DNA of 64,000 nucleotides from Cristatella mucedo (GCA_009760855.2 WPIO01000022.1:2737001-2801000); one strand, 5' to 3'. Counted from the stretch's first letter, positions 23,690 to 36,900 are shown. Notes: a model not told the origin generated them from the sequence alone. Numbers and translations are program-made.

Positions 23690-24130
23690 TAAAGTTTGTG
23701 TGCAATCTTCTCCTCCTTTTGTATGTAGGCTTCATGTTCTTCCTTTTAGTGCTCTCCTACCTGGGTGGTCTTTGACCTTTTGAGGCACACTCAAGCAATG
23801 CTGTATTTGTATCCCATAGATCCTGTAGGTTACAACTTAATGTTCCCACCCTGCCGGCAACCAGGCAAGTGTAAATTTAGATATGCTATGATACCCTGTC
23901 GGCCTTTGGTCGCTGTGGCCGTGCTGTTGAACTTGTCACTTTCATCGCCTCACTGGTTTCTCTTTCATTACTATTATCGTGAATGCTCTCTTGCTATTCA
24001 GTCTTGGAAAAGTCTCGCGATCCTATACTTTTCATGAAGTATCATGTTACACATATGTATAGTGCCTAGGAAGAGATTTGGTTCTCGTATGGCTAAATGT
24101 ACATGACTTGTTATTTGTAATAATATTCTG
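23690..24130 (+). mobile_element. L2-like LINE 3' end, very old, downstream of ACP1-A
   Basis: Only the tail is clear (TATAGTGCCTAGGAAGAGAT, then TCTCGTATGGCTAAATGTAC near 24058-24110). The upstream part is a plausible but barely readable C-terminal region. It overlaps the probable 3' UTR of ACP1-A. Confidence 0.45.
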
Positions 24131-24619
24131 CTGTCTTTTTCATGTTCGTTTGTTTTCTTGATGTTATGTGCTGCCTCTCATTTAGTCCATGCAGGCTGAG
24201 GCTGTGACAGCTGACCCCTGTTTTTTTCAAGCTATGATTTTAAATGTTTAAGCCTATTTTAACTTGAAAAAGAGTGACCAAGGCTTACTTATCGAGTTCC
24301 ACAAGGCTGAAGCTAAACCTCTGCCTCACATTATACCCTGTGCTTCTTTCATCCTCGTTTAGTGCGCAGACAATCAATTATCAGCTTGGAAGGGGACCAA
24401 TTCATGACACACCTACCTATTGGTGATGGCACGCATCTCCTGAATCAGTCCAAATGAAGACCAAGGACCGGAGGGCCCCGTTCGGTATGGCCGTGCACTC
24501 ACCAAAACTGCCACAAACAGATTGAAGAAAAAGTTGTTAAAACAGAAGCTGAAATGGAAAGTATGGTTTTCCATCTTCACTGACAGTCTGATACTGTCAA
24601 TAGTGCTGCTTCTCCTTTT

Positions 24620-24800
24620 TACGTGTCCAAGCAATGCAGTAGTAACTCACTGCTTGCTGGCCTACCGGCATGTGCAATCAGGCGATTACAGCTGGTGCAA
24701 AACTCCGCAGCTAGGCTTGTCTGTCGTGAGCGTCGCAGTTGCCACATCGCACCACATCTCGCCGACCTGCACTGGCTACCAGGCAAGCAACGTGGTCAGT
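24620..24800 (+). mobile_element. L2-like LINE reverse-transcriptase fragment
   Basis: Encodes NSLLAGLPACAIRRLQL, QNSAARLVCRERRSC and DLHWLPGKQ, very close to the element at 4.6-4.9 kb. The fragment lacks both ends. Confidence 0.8.
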
Positions 24801-25059
24801 TGTTGCTAGAAGTTTTGCCTAGCAAGCCATTGGAGGCTACTTAGTATTTTGATGAGATCGTGTGATGACCTTTATGTACGCTCGCATGTTTCAAAGCTTT
24901 CAAAAATGGCCACATCAAAACCTTCATGCTGCAATGTGCTGGTAAGCACACACATTTCGATAGTGCAATTGCAGGCTGGAAGTGCCAAGCTGTGACTGCA
25001 GCTCAAATTTACTCAGCATTGTGTTCATCAAGGCATATTGTAGTGGCATTGTGTGATCC

Positions 25060-25065
25060 AATAAA
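25060..25065 (+). promoter_or_regulatory. Candidate poly(A) signal downstream of ACP1-A
   Basis: A canonical AATAAA lies about 1.6 kb after the ACP1-A stop codon. It may serve that gene, but an origin in a retroelement cannot be excluded. Confidence 0.25.
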
Positions 25066-25194
25066 TATCTTTGATTGCAATCTGGTCGTCTGACCGTTTG
25101 GAATTAAAAATGTCTAGCGCTAAAAATCACGGTGCCCACAGAGATTAGCATTGAATTCAGAGAGGATGCTGTGTATGACATCTAATGTCTATGT

Positions 25195-25400
25195 TAGAGG
25201 ATCAGTCACTCGGGCTATCGTATGTGCACGCATCTGAGTTTGCCAGAATTTGAAGGTGCCTGTACAGAAATGGCAATTTGCAATGACATTTCTTCTGCAC
25301 CAATATACAATATTTTCTTGCAGCACATGACCTCGCACGCGAGCAGTTGTGTGCCTGCACTCCGAGAAGCACTGCCTGCCTTCCAGATTGCCTTGTGCTG
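25195..25400. repeat. Distal end of the left arm of the inverted duplication
   Basis: Words such as GAAGGTGCCTGTACAGAAAT and GGCAATTTGCAA reappear in reverse complement at 32600-32760 (GAAGGTGCGTGCACTGAAAT). The match lies beyond both ACP1 stop codons, so the duplication extends past the genes. Confidence 0.7.
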
Positions 25401-26727
25401 TCGGAGTTTTGGCAGCCATGCTAAAGAAAACCCGGCCTGTAACCTTGGTATCTGTAGACAGCAACGTGTGTATGTTATGCTGTGCTGCTTATGCACTACA
25501 CAAGAGGCGCACGAACGTATACTGCTTGCAACCTCATCTGCTCAGGCAGGGGGGTGAGTGTACAGTTTGTGCGATTGCACCGTTGCTCATCTATGCGAAG
25601 AACACGCAAGAACGTCTGGTTTACTAATTACTTAAAAGAAGGTGACTGCACGGTCCTAGGCGACTGCACTGGGACCAGCCTTAGCCGGGGCGGTTCGTAC
25701 TGTCAGTAAAGTGCTGACTGTTCGTTCGGATGCGCTCTCCGAGCATGCTGCGAGCATGTCGTCTCGAGTGCAAGGTCTAACTCAGCCCGGGCTGTGGCAA
25801 GTTACTTTCTCTGCATAGCTTGGGGATGTCAGCACAAGCTGGAGCCGCCTTTAAGGCAGCTATTCCGATTCTGCGAATTTCGCCTTCCGGTCCTCCTGCA
25901 TGTGCTCATTAAGACTCGCTGGTGAGGCTTTAGCTCGTGTCAAGCTTTCCTCTGACAGTGTTCGCGGACAAGCATGGCCCAGCCCTATGCCGGCTACGAG
26001 TTTCAGTAAACGACCACATACTGTGTGTGCAACGAATTGATTTTGCTTTTTCCTGCGGCAAGGAAAACCTGGTGCTTGCTGACTGAAGGCTACTCTGCAA
26101 ATTGCGAATCGATGTCAAGTTTGAGACCTCGTCTAATGCTGCGGCATGCGATTTCTAGAGACACCTTGTCTGTAAGCTTTGGGTACACCTGTTTAGATGT
26201 GCTTCACTTTTTTGCGTAGAATCTTAAGTTAAAAAAAATCCTCGGTCACAGTGTGCCCGCATATCCAGAAATCAGATGGGCTAAGAAGGATCCTCGAACA
26301 CGGTTGGATTTGAGGCGCAGACAATGCGATAGCTCGCTCTGTCTGCACTCGAGTCTTTGCAGCGAGCCGTCAGCCGACGAGACGGCTCGCCAGCGAGGGC
26401 CGTGGCAAGCATGTCGGCAAGGGGCCTTGACCTCGACCCTTTGGGTGTCGCACAGTCGACGCCTTCACTTCGAAATCTGCTTTTTAATTATTATTTTCTC
26501 CTCCGAAAAAAAACAGAATTTTCACTCGTAATAATACATTTCATTGTACGTTTTCACTCTAACCTTCAGTTAAACTCGTGCGACCTTTTGGAGCTCTGAG
26601 AACTCAACGCGAAGGTTAGCCACCCCAAGGACTTTTTCGTCGACGCACCAAAACAAAAGAAGTCTCCCAGCGATTCCTCGGTCAAAGGATTCTAAACGCC
26701 GTCGGCCGCTACCTTAAAGAGGCTGAT
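25401..26727. other. Spacer, no gene recognised
   Basis: Frames of up to about 110 codons exist but overlap each other on several strands and show no domain or splice support. Confidence 0.4.
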
Positions 26728-26860
26728 TCTTATAATAATAATAGTGCACTTGATAAAGCGCCCTCGGAGAACTCAATCTCTTCCTAGGCGCTTTACATTT
26801 GCTGCAAAGGGAAATGCAATTGAATGGTGAGTAATAGTATGCTTGATAAACAAATTGTGG
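26728..26860 (-). mobile_element. L2-like LINE 3' tail
   Basis: TAATAATAAT then CACTTGATAAAGCGCCCTC, CCTAGGCGCTTTACATTTGC and GAATGGTGAGTAATAG: a recent-looking minus-orientation terminus with almost no body. Confidence 0.8.
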
Positions 26861-28440
26861 ACCATTATTAGCGCTGAAGGTTCACCGAACGAAATCCCCT
26901 GTTAACTTGACACTGTTCTCGCCCCTTGTGCGGGCAGACCGCGAAGCGCGGCGTCGCGCGTCGTAGGCGCGCTGCTCGGCTGGCCTCGCAAGCCCTCCTC
27001 TGTAAAAACTAGTTGAGCTTCTTGTGAAAACAAGTGGCAGTCTTCCTTTGATAGCAGACTCCGATGCCGCATGCGCCTAAGAAGCGCCGACCACAAGGGT
27101 TCGCGAGCCCCTCTAGAAAAAAGAAATGGCCGCGCTCTTTCAAAAATATCCATTTTTGGAAGAGCGAGAAGCTCTCCGACGAAGACAAGCGGCGGCAGCG
27201 CAAGTCTGCTGACAATCCGGACATACTGCCATCTGAAATTCGGAGAGCGCGAAGCTGCGCACCAAAGGCACTGTGCGAGAGGCAGGCTTAGCTAGCCCTG
27301 CCCTCGAAGCCGCCAAAATAGCGACCTTTAGAGAAAAAAAAAAGAATACTCGGGAAACCGACCGCGACCTCACAAGGCACGCTCGCTCTAGCACCGCCTA
27401 TGAAAAACGGTGGACTCCTTACGTAGAAGCACCCTGATTCTGCACTGAAGGCCCGCGGCTTGATAGTGATAACGATAACAATTCTAAAATATGCGCACAG
27501 CGCCTATTTTAGAATTAGTACATATGCCGGAAAGGAAGCCTTTCAATTGGTTAACGATATGGTGCACAATTTCAGGCCATGTAAGCGAAAACAGGACGAT
27601 TCAAACTGAAGAACGGACCTAAACAGCGAGCTTAGGTCACAGTTCGCTGGAATTAAATCGCTTTCGGGACCTTGCAGCCTTACGGCTGGCTCTTGGTTGA
27701 CCATTTCATTCTTCGGAGGGACCTGGGCATGATTCGTAAGAGCGTGCAAAGACTCGAAAAAATCAACGCGGCCAAAGTCAGCAGTCATGGCAGCGATCTT
27801 GTTTAGCTAAGCTATTCTCGCCTGTTTCGTAGTCTGGCGAAGTAAATAGTAAATGGCATTTGGAATATTCCCGAGTCGGAAGATCCTGGTATTTAAATCA
27901 CGACGGTAATAAAGTATTGCTAGTAGCTGGCGTAGCCGCTCTCGCGTGACCCGTTAAGACTGCAGTAATGTATTACCATCTGCACTCGTGATCGAGCTCG
28001 CCGTATGTCGCGGGTTTAGCGACCAAGTCAGCTAGCAATAGCTACCCATAGATTCGAGACGCCGTCGAACATTCCGCTCGCAAGCTGAGCGCCATAGGGT
28101 TCCTCCTTGATCGATGCGTTTAATCTGTGACTTACGACGGTGGCTCGCGACAGCAAAGAATAAGCGTCAGCTCTGACTATTCAGTCTGAATGGAGGACCG
28201 TCCCTAAGAACCAGCGATTATCGTAGCGGATTACAGATTCTCAGATGTCAGGTTCGAATTCTGCTGGCGAGGTCACATGAATCTTCGACGCCCAAGTGAT
28301 ACCTACATATAGCCGGGCGGTTTAGCCCGTGAGCTGGGGGAGGCTGGGTGTCTCTGCCACCCCCACTTCTCAGAAAGGCCACCAGGATGCGGGGAGTAGG
28401 CGTGCTGGTAGCAGCACGCCTCCTTAGCTCTCTGGAAGTT
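26861..28440. other. Centre of the inverted duplication, part 1: no gene recognised
   Basis: Locally GC- and purine-rich (26.9-27.4 kb). Overlapping frames encode Lys/Arg-rich peptides on the plus strand and hydrophobic ones on the minus strand. No family is recognised, and codon patterns give no convincing winner. Confidence 0.4.
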
Positions 28441-28454
28441 AAAATGGAGTAACG

Positions 28455-28615
28455 TTTAGCTTATTTAAAAGCCTCATTTATATAGCAGTACAAGAGGCTA
28501 GACGGCTAATCACCACCACTTGCAGTGGGCAATAAAGGATCCCCACAACAGGGCTGGAATCCACAATCTGGGTCGTATAGAGCGAGCACCTTGCCCCTGG
28601 GTTGAGACCGGGGTG
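28455..28615 (-). mobile_element. SINE-1, decayed
   Basis: The minus-strand body (CACTGCAAGTGGTGGTGATT-like) is clear, as is the 3' end (TAAATAAGCTAAAC). The B box is mutated (GGATTCCAGCC). Confidence 0.7.
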
Positions 28616-28786
28616 GGGGGGCAACCCCTCCTCGGCGGCAATCGGGCTTCCAGTAGAAGCGCTGTCGGCTTAAAGGTGCGGATCTAGAAGTTCCGGGTGC
28701 GGCGCACCTTGGGCCGCTCTAAAAGTGAACCATCCCACTTTTAGAGCAGCCACGCGAGCTCGTTTTGAATAAGCCCAAGGAGTGCC

Positions 28787-28925
28787 GAGCTGGTTTGGTC
28801 CAGTGGTTAAGGTGCTCACCCCGACCAAGGTGTGGCTGAGGTTGTGGGCTCGAGACCCGAGGCATATGTGAAGTGCCTGAATAGAGATGAAGTTCTCTTA
28901 GGGCACATACAAATGAATTATATTA
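28787..28925 (+). mobile_element. SINE-2: tRNA-like head with LINE-like tail
   Basis: The head TGGTTTGGTCCAGTGGTTAA contains an A-box-like region. GTGGGCTCGAGACCC is B-box-like. The tail GTGAAGTGCCTGAATAGAGA followed by TCTCTTAGGGCACATACAAA mirrors the local L2-like LINE tail. The family recurs at 50.3, 55.8, 57.4, 57.8 and 62.9 kb. Confidence 0.85.
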
Positions 28926-28929
28926 CATT

Positions 28930-30855
28930 TACATTTTGTTACATTTTATATTTATATTTTTACATTTTATTTATTTATAATATTACATTTTATTTATTTT
29001 TGAGACCGCCTCTAGCGCGAACCTCTCGGAGCCATTCCAGGTTGACGTATCGATCTCTCATCGGACAGGTCTGTGGACATTGGCGGCGGTGCATTCGACG
29101 CAGGCGCGAACGCTCTCGGATGAAGAGGCATGCCGACGGCTTCTTTGCGGAGAGGACAAACGAGTCCTTGCGGTAGGCGCGCAGCCTTGGGAGCGCTTCG
29201 GAGGAGGGCAGCTAATCTTCTTCTGAGGCGGGGCTAAACGAACCATGCGTGCAGCGGTCGTCACCTCTATCATTCCTTTTCCAGACGGGGTCCGTCCGTA
29301 CGAGGCTTTTCGGCCGCGAGCCTTCGGGCTCTCCCGAGTCGGAGGACTTTTAGGCCTACTTTCTTTTTATTTTAGATGGAGCCGAAGGGCGCCTGCGAGC
29401 GGCGCCGCCTTTTCGCAGATCCGGCGTCTGCTTCCGGATAAAGGCGGCCATTGCGAGCAGCGTGCGGGCGCTCGCGAACGCTGCCTGCTCAACCGCTGCT
29501 GGTCCGCGATCTCGCACGAAGGCCATCGCTTCGCGGCGCCAGAGTGCGAGCTGTGCCGGCTACCCCGGCTTCTGCAGCTGCTTCCGTCACTCGACCGACA
29601 ACTCTCCGCCAGCAGCTCGTTCACTTGTAGCGGTGCTATTTTCCTCTGTCTGCTCTTTCTTTAACTTCGCGCGAGTTGACGTGGCTTTCATAAACGGAGG
29701 CAGTCAGCGATGCGTGCTCCTTCCGCTTGCATCGCCGGCTTTCACCTTGCGCTCCGCGCACGACTACCTTTGGAGAAGAATGGATGAGATGAGATCGATG
29801 GATGGTAAAGCCAGACGGTTTTCCCGACGCCAGCTAACTACGCTCTAGCTAGTCGTCGCATCGGGGCCGGATACTGCACCGTCCTCGAGGAAGCGGGAAT
29901 AATACGCGCACGTAAGTAGGTAGACAGAGCAACGTGGATTAGAGAGAACCGCTCCAGCAGGCGATCCGGAAGTGGCGCGAAGCAGGATCGCCGCCGAGAG
30001 CTGCTCTGCACACTACCCCCACCCGCTGGAAGGCCGGGCGGCTTCCAAAAGGGGAGAGGCAGCCAGCGCGGCGGATTTCTTCAGTGTCTCTCTCACTCTC
30101 GGCACCCGGCGAACATTCGCCTCTCTTGGCGTGAACTGTCGGGACCGGTTAGCAGCGGCTCACCCGTGGCTCGTTTAGAGGAATCCATCATTTTTTGTAT
30201 CCGCAAACGAAGTAATAATGTTTAGACGCGCCTTAATAGGCCAGCTGGGGCGGCGAGCCTTCGTTGCATAGCTCCGAACTCTTCGGATGGGAATATTGAT
30301 TTATTTTTCAACGATATCCCAACGTGCTTCCAATTTCTTCTACAGTGACGTACTAACGTGATTATAGAGGTTTAAAGCCCTTCTGAGCGGAACGCTATCA
30401 GTGCTACCTTCAGCTATCAGTATCACCTTCAACGTACTTCTCAAGAGGGAGACCACTTCCAAACGGGATTACAGAGGGATCCCAGGCTACGAACGCCTCG
30501 GATTTCGACCAACCCAGGTTAAGAAACCCAGATTAGCTAAAAATAAACACTCGGGTCACGAATCCGGTTCTGGAATCGAGCCTAACGGTGGTCAGAGCGT
30601 TGCGACTATTCCTACGTAATTAAGCCTTTGGACGGATCGCCTGCCACAGGCTAATAAAAAAACACCGGAAGGCAAAATAATCCAGATGAACACCGCAAGG
30701 GTTGGATTTGGCTTGAGAGAAACACACCTACGCAATGAGTAGACAATATTTTAAACGTTGGTATTTTGTCCTGTTCTTAATGCAGGAACGATATTCCACC
30801 GGGCTCGGGAACGAATTAAAACTGCCTATGGGAAATCCCAATCGAGCGAGGATCA
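28930..30855. other. Centre of the inverted duplication, part 2: GC-rich spacer
   Basis: After an AT-rich run (28930-29000) the sequence to about 30180 is the most GC- and CpG-rich of the window. Frames of 70-140 codons on both strands encode Arg/Ser/Leu-rich peptides with no recognised domain. A CpG island or an unrecognised gene or repeat is possible. Confidence 0.4.
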
Positions 30856-30930
30856 CGCCTAATAATAATAATAATGCACCTGATAAAGCGCCCTCAGAGA
30901 ACTCAATCTCTTTCTAGGCGCTTTACACAA
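30856..30930 (-). mobile_element. L2-like LINE 3' tail
   Basis: AATAATAATAAT, then CACCTGATAAAGCGCCCTC and TCTTTCTAGGCGCTTTACA, almost identical to other minus-orientation tails. No body is attached. Confidence 0.8.
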
Positions 30931-31435
30931 CAGGCAAGCTTTCTGGCACGCCCCTTAAACTAGGATTAGCTATTTCTACAAAGACGGATCTAAACTGGCT
31001 TCCCGGCGGCTCGCAGCGACCTTCGAGCTCTTCGGAAATGGGCGTCGAATCTTGTTTAGAGGAGCTTAACCGTCTTTCCGGGCTGCGAGCTGTCGACACT
31101 ACGACTATAAGCGAATTCGTTGCCATTTTTCTAGTGAGGCTCACACATTGATAAGGCGGTTTGGCTTGAAAGCCCTGCAGAGCGGGGCAGCTTTAGGGTC
31201 TGTCCCCACAGGCCACCGCCGGGTGCCAAGGAGACCTGAAAGGGCATTCCGTGCCGCGTCCCTTGGGCTATTAAGCTCCTGGACGGTCTCTTAGGAAGCG
31301 GAGCTTATGCAAGTTTAACTAGAACCTTCCTATTACAGAAGTGCCAGATCATCTAAATTTACAATCAGATACGCAGGCTGCTAAACAGATGTTCGCTACT
31401 ACCCACATTACCAACCGTAGACAGTCGCCAACGTG

Positions 31436-31545
31436 AGTCTTAGCCCAGGGGTAAGATGCTTGCTCTTAACGAGCCAGGTCGAGCAGGTTCGATTGCAGAA
31501 AAAGGCAATTCTTTATTGCCTGATGGAAGCAGGCTGAATGATGGA
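31436..31545 (+). mobile_element. SINE-1, partial
   Basis: The head is GTCTTAGCCCAGGGGTAAGA. The B box GGTTCGATTGC and a start of the body (TCTTTATTGCC) follow, after which similarity is lost. Confidence 0.65.
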
Positions 31546-31903
31546 CGCTTCGAGGTTCGAGCACCTCTGCCTGCACGAAAACAAGGCAGCAGTTCAATCT
31601 GCCGACGCTGACCTTTAGATCTTTTAGGCAACTCCTTAGCTGTACAACTTGAGTAGGAAAACACTGAAATTGTGACCAGCACAAGCACTATTTCCTGTCC
31701 CACAGCTAAATATGGGTTTATGCTTGATCTTGAGGCAGCACATCCCACCAAACGTGCTAGGAGCAGCACCAGCTTGGACTGACGTGCCAATTTCATTTAG
31801 CAAAGTAACCCCACGAAGCCAGGGTGGGTTTAAGCTTTATCTTGAGATAGAATATTCTGTTGTGGATGAAAGTCGGATAGATAACTCAATTTGGACGAGA
31901 GAG

Positions 31904-31905
<2 letters not shown>

Positions 31906-31980
<75 letters not shown>
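31906..31980. repeat. (GA)n microsatellite
   Basis: About 37 GA repeats; poly-RE or poly-LS frames across it are artefacts. Confidence 0.95.
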
Positions 31981-31984
<4 letters not shown>

Positions 31985-33942
31985 ATCAAGCGAAACGCCA
32001 GGCAGAGAAAGGTACACCTGCTTAGCTCAAGTGGTAATTGAAAATCACGTGATCGGCTACACAATGTCCAAGCTAAGAAAGGCAGGGCTGGCAAATCGCT
32101 AGCTGTCAGCTCAGCCTGATAGTTGATGTATGCGTCCGGTTGCAGGCTGAGAGCTGAAATGTCAGCGGCACCTTCGGCTGCACATTGACGTATGTTGAGC
32201 GGTTGATGGCCACTACAATTCTACCAGGCTTGCTAGGATAGCATGCTCGCGCTAAGACGTCATGCCCCATCAGCCACTTAGGACCAGCCAATAAGCAACG
32301 CTTCAACAACAACCCCCACCCAACCCAGCCCGGCGGTAAGCTGCACATTGTCTTCATTGCCTCAAGCCTCCTTCAGAGTCATTCGATGGTTCTGTGTGTG
32401 CCTAGTATAGGCATGCAACTGCACACCTGTGCAAACTGTACACTCACCAAGGGCCCTTGGTGAATTGGTGGATTTGCATACGGGTATACCAAACGGGCGC
32501 ATCACAGTATTCGTACACATTGCTGCCTCATACCTGTAAATACCGAGGTCGGTTTTTTGTCAGGCTAAGTCGACAGCTTTAAGAGTAGTCTAGAGACCAG
32601 GCAGCGTTGCTCGTGTGCCAGGATGTGAAGCAGGAAAAATCAAGTGCTTCGGCACAGCAGCAGCAGCCAGGTCTTTGCAATATTGCCATTTCAGTGCACG
32701 CACCTTCAATAGCTGGCGAGCTCCGATGCATGCACATATAATAGACTCGGTGATAGTTCGGCCAATGCCGACACCAGATCTCGTACAAACTTTTCTGCAC
32801 CCCATGCTAATCTCTGAGAGAGGGAGACAGCGACTTCTAGGGTATGCATCTAATTCCGAATGGCCTGGCGAACAGAATGCGATCACAAATATACGATGTC
32901 ACAAAAGAGTGATGTATCGGTAAATACAAAAGCTGTGCGTAACTTCGTGCCCTGTTCTTGGCTTGGCACTGCCAGTCCACAATTATGCCATCGAAATTGT
33001 GAACTCATTGACAACTGGCAGAAGAATGAGGGCAGGACTTGACCTTTTTGTCTACTTCGAACCACTTTAACATAAATTAAGGCTATGACCTGATCTGGTC
33101 AAAATACTGAGCCTCCAAAGGCTCGCCAGGCCTCTTTTTGGAGTTGAAATAGCCGTTCGGCAAGATAACCTTCGGCAACGATTCATTGCAGAAATTGCAG
33201 CATTCACTGATCAAAAGTCGAATCTTGAAAATTGCATTCGAGTTTCGCCTGGCATGTTTCCGAGATGTAGTATGTGCACTTCATCCACTGCTACACTGCA
33301 AGAAAGCATACAATCATACGAGGAATCTGGAAAGCAATGCGCTGCATTCATTATTCTATTGCTATAGAGACGCAAGCACAAAAGAAGAAGTCATAATATT
33401 GGCAGCATTATTCTGTCAATCAAAAGTAGAAAGTCGATTCTTTCACAGCTGCGCTTTGCCTCAGCGTTTTGTTCACTTGACCGTATGTGACATTCCCAGT
33501 GAGTGCGGTCATACTGGTGGACCTTGGCTCCCATTTGGGCCTACCCGGAAAGTGCTTGCCATCAGCTACTAATGTACCCTGAATACTATAGGTGCTCTCC
33601 TATGGGTCGTGCAGAGCCAGCAGTAGCCTCGCCCCCTCCCTCGCCGGACGTACCTACACATTGCTGGTCGCCGATGGAGACAACGCTGACGCGGCAGCAT
33701 GACAGAAGAAAAGAAAACAAGCCTAGAAAAGCCTTCAGAGCTTCCTGCCCACAGACTAGTTGTTCACTTGCTATTATTGCTGGTACTACCATTCAAATTA
33801 TGACTGCAAGAAAACATGTCAAGCACACATTCTTACCAGCGCACTAATTTATCTCAACAGGAATGACACGACATTCACACAAATACTAAACCTAGGCAAC
33901 CACGAGATGAGAGGATCTACACACCTGGCGACTCTCCGTGCA
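31981..33942. other. 3' flank of ACP1-B, including the distal right arm
   Basis: 32600-32760 matches 25195-25400 inverted. The rest contains frames of up to 128 codons (33186-33572) with no recognised domain. The region should include the ACP1-B 3' UTR; no poly(A) signal could be assigned. Confidence 0.5.
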
Positions 33943-36900
33943 TCAGTTGCAATGCTCATCCAGAAACGCAGCACATGCTCGTAGGCACTGATTGTAGACC
34001 TTTTCAAAGTCAGCTGGCCCACCCTGAAACGGAGCATTCATAAAAGGGGTGCTACTTATGGCACACACTGACATGACAAATCAAGATAAAATGCTGTCGA
34101 TGAAGTGATCGAAAACCATGCAGCAACGGATGCTGCAGTTTGTGACCGGCAGAAATGCATGTGGTGGAGCAACAGGCATACAACTCAGAAGCAGCTGCAT
34201 CGTCTCAATGCAGAATATTAAAGACGAGAAGAATGGCATCAAAGACACTAGATCTGCAGCATTAGCTATGAAGAGTTCGCGCTTGTCGCTATGTTCAAAT
34301 GTGTGCTATGGTCAGCTGGCCAGTGCAACCTTGATGTAAGGAGTAATTTCACACTAATGCGAGTTTTTTTAATGACAACTACACCTGCATTCTAAAAAGT
34401 TCTTGTATTAGCAGCTAATTTGAGAGCCTCTACTTCTGCTAAGACAGCAAGTGTGTGTCGATTGTTCCAGTGAAGTACAGCCAGATACTCCTCGGGCCAC
34501 CCCTCACACCAACTGCTCCTCTTTTTTCCAGTTGGTTAGCCAGAGGTCTCTAGCTAACCTCAGACCAATTACCATGAATATGCCTTCAGTTCATATGCAT
34601 TTAAAACCTAGCACTATCTTCCAACTGACATCATAACATCACCTGACGTGACCTGACATTCACAACGAAACCAAAGTCTGCCTGTTCTTCACCATTAGCA
34701 CATGCTTCCTCCACGTGAATCATCCTTGTATGTGCTTGTGTATGCTGCAAAAATTGAGCATGCTGTTTACTGTCACTCATCAGTTTATAAGCATCCTTTC
34801 CAGCCTCCTGCAAAGTGCATGGAAAGAGATTTAGTTTTCTTAAGCAGTATACAATGTTTTATTCGTGTTTTCATTGTATTGCAAGCCTGCCCATTCTTTT
34901 TGAGGTGAACCACTGCAATGGCGTATGAACCTCGACGGCACCTGATCCAAAGGCAAGCATTCATCGTCACCATCCCTTTTGCCCATCCTGTCAAACTGCA
35001 TGCCTAGAGATGCATTCCCACTAGTGAACAACATCTGACGGCCTGCCCCCTTTCAAACTGATGCGCACGTCAACAGAATAGGGGGTTGGTACCATGCTTG
35101 CTGGTCGGTTACAATTGGTTCTAATGAGTGAGGCTAATCTCAGCCGGAGAATGCTGGCAATCGAATACCAAAATCCACAGGCAGCCGACGAAGGAAGCCT
35201 CTACTGTGACAGACAGAGTAGGCGATGAAAAAATTGGTCGGTCGGCAAAGAGGCAGTATCCAGTAAATCGTATGAATACTAAACGAGTGAGTGCCAGTAG
35301 CCAATAACAGTAAGTCGAGCAGTTCGACTGACACATCTGACAACTCACTGGTCTTGGAGATTGGGACTTGACTACAGGAAGTTGGGCCATGGGACGCTAG
35401 GTACTGTAGTCACAGGATGAACCTTGTCAAGAGAAAAATGAGTCGGCTGATAAAACGTTTCGAGGTAGATTATACCATCGCAGAATACCAAAGCATGGCT
35501 GCAGACGTGCAGGGCAAGGAATGGCAGCCATGACATACGTTGCAGCTAGCATGCACTAAGTGGAATCGAGGGCATCCCGAGGACCAGGGCAGCTCGATGG
35601 AAGAAGAAATATGTCAAAAGTCCCCTCCCAAAGGAAGAATAATATTTATTTATGTCATGTAATGTATCTCCGTCAGTAACTCCACAAAGTCATAAAGACC
35701 ATGTGGGTGTTACGCAGGAGAGTTTTGTATAGCGCACTCACAGCCTAAGCGGCTTTCGGTACGCATTCGGTAGCCAACAGACTTCGTCTCTCGCAACAAA
35801 GAGAGAGTGGGAAGCATAGCAGAGTTAGGAGAGCAGTTGAGGTAGTGAGTAGCATAGAAGTAGCAGTTCAGGACCGCTGAAAAAGATGTGCCATAGTCGG
35901 CAGTTGGAGAGTAGATGTCGTTGTGTAAGAATTGTGGAAGCGAGTTCCAGTCTAGGACCTGCAGAGCTAAAGCTTCTGTCGCCAACTGTCTTTAAGCGGA
36001 GGAATGGGACAGCTTATTTATTGTCCACACAGGACCTGAGGGTGCGAACAGGCTGAAATTTAGGTAGGCATGAACTGTCTAGCTGTCTACTTTTCATTCT
36101 GGGTTGTTTAACATACAGACATACGAGAGAAAAGCAGAGATACCGAGAGACAGACTGTGAGAGACAATATCTGAGACACGGGGAGAATAACAAGAGTGAG
36201 ACAGAGAAAGAGAACAAGAAAGAGAGAGCAAGAAGGGAAAATGAAGAAAGACAAAGAGACAGAAACAGACGGATAAAGACATGGTGAGCCTGTGCTCACA
36301 CAAAGAATTCGCCTTTATTACAATTTCTGGTAAGATAAGTTGCTCCAGGCCTGATCGATAGCATGCACGCTCTAAATGCTGTAATCTTTACCAAACAACT
36401 CGAATACATGGGAGCATTTTTTTCACAAAGGCATCAACCTTTCTATTATTATTTCCTTGCTTTCCATGCCTAATCCAGAACGCAAGTTTGGGTTTAAGTT
36501 CAGTTCATAGCACGACTGATATTATAAAAACGCACACGGCTTTCTGATGAATATGCTTGACTAATGCAATGATCAATCAGAATGAGCGATGGAGCACATG
36601 CATCTTTCTAACTAACATGTTACAAGTAAGTGCATATCGAGTATTTCGAAACAACCCTATTTGGCAACTCAACGTTCAATTCTAGGTGTACAACAGGATA
36701 TTACTAGTGTATGCTATATAGCAAATTGTTTGCTCCCGGGTAGTAACTGTTATTTTGTAATTGCAAATGCCTCTGAAACTAAAGAAAATGGCTTTTACTC
36801 CTCTCAAACTTTGCTTCTGTGACCACAACTATGACACTCTGAACGGCTACCAACGAGGAAAATGGATAATTGCAAGTCTTTTCGTTCACATCAGGTCACA

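Noticed and set aside
25222-25627. A 111-codon Cys-rich frame resembling a small secreted protein
   Set aside because: It lies in a segment shared with 32600-32760 in another frame, has several competing frames and no signal-peptide or splice support.
29245-29664. A 139-codon frame in the GC-rich spacer
   Set aside because: GC-rich DNA gives long chance frames on both strands here; composition is Arg/Leu/Ser-rich with no domain.
33186-33572. A 128-codon frame downstream of ACP1-B
   Set aside because: No recognised domain, and the copy A flank shows no matching frame.
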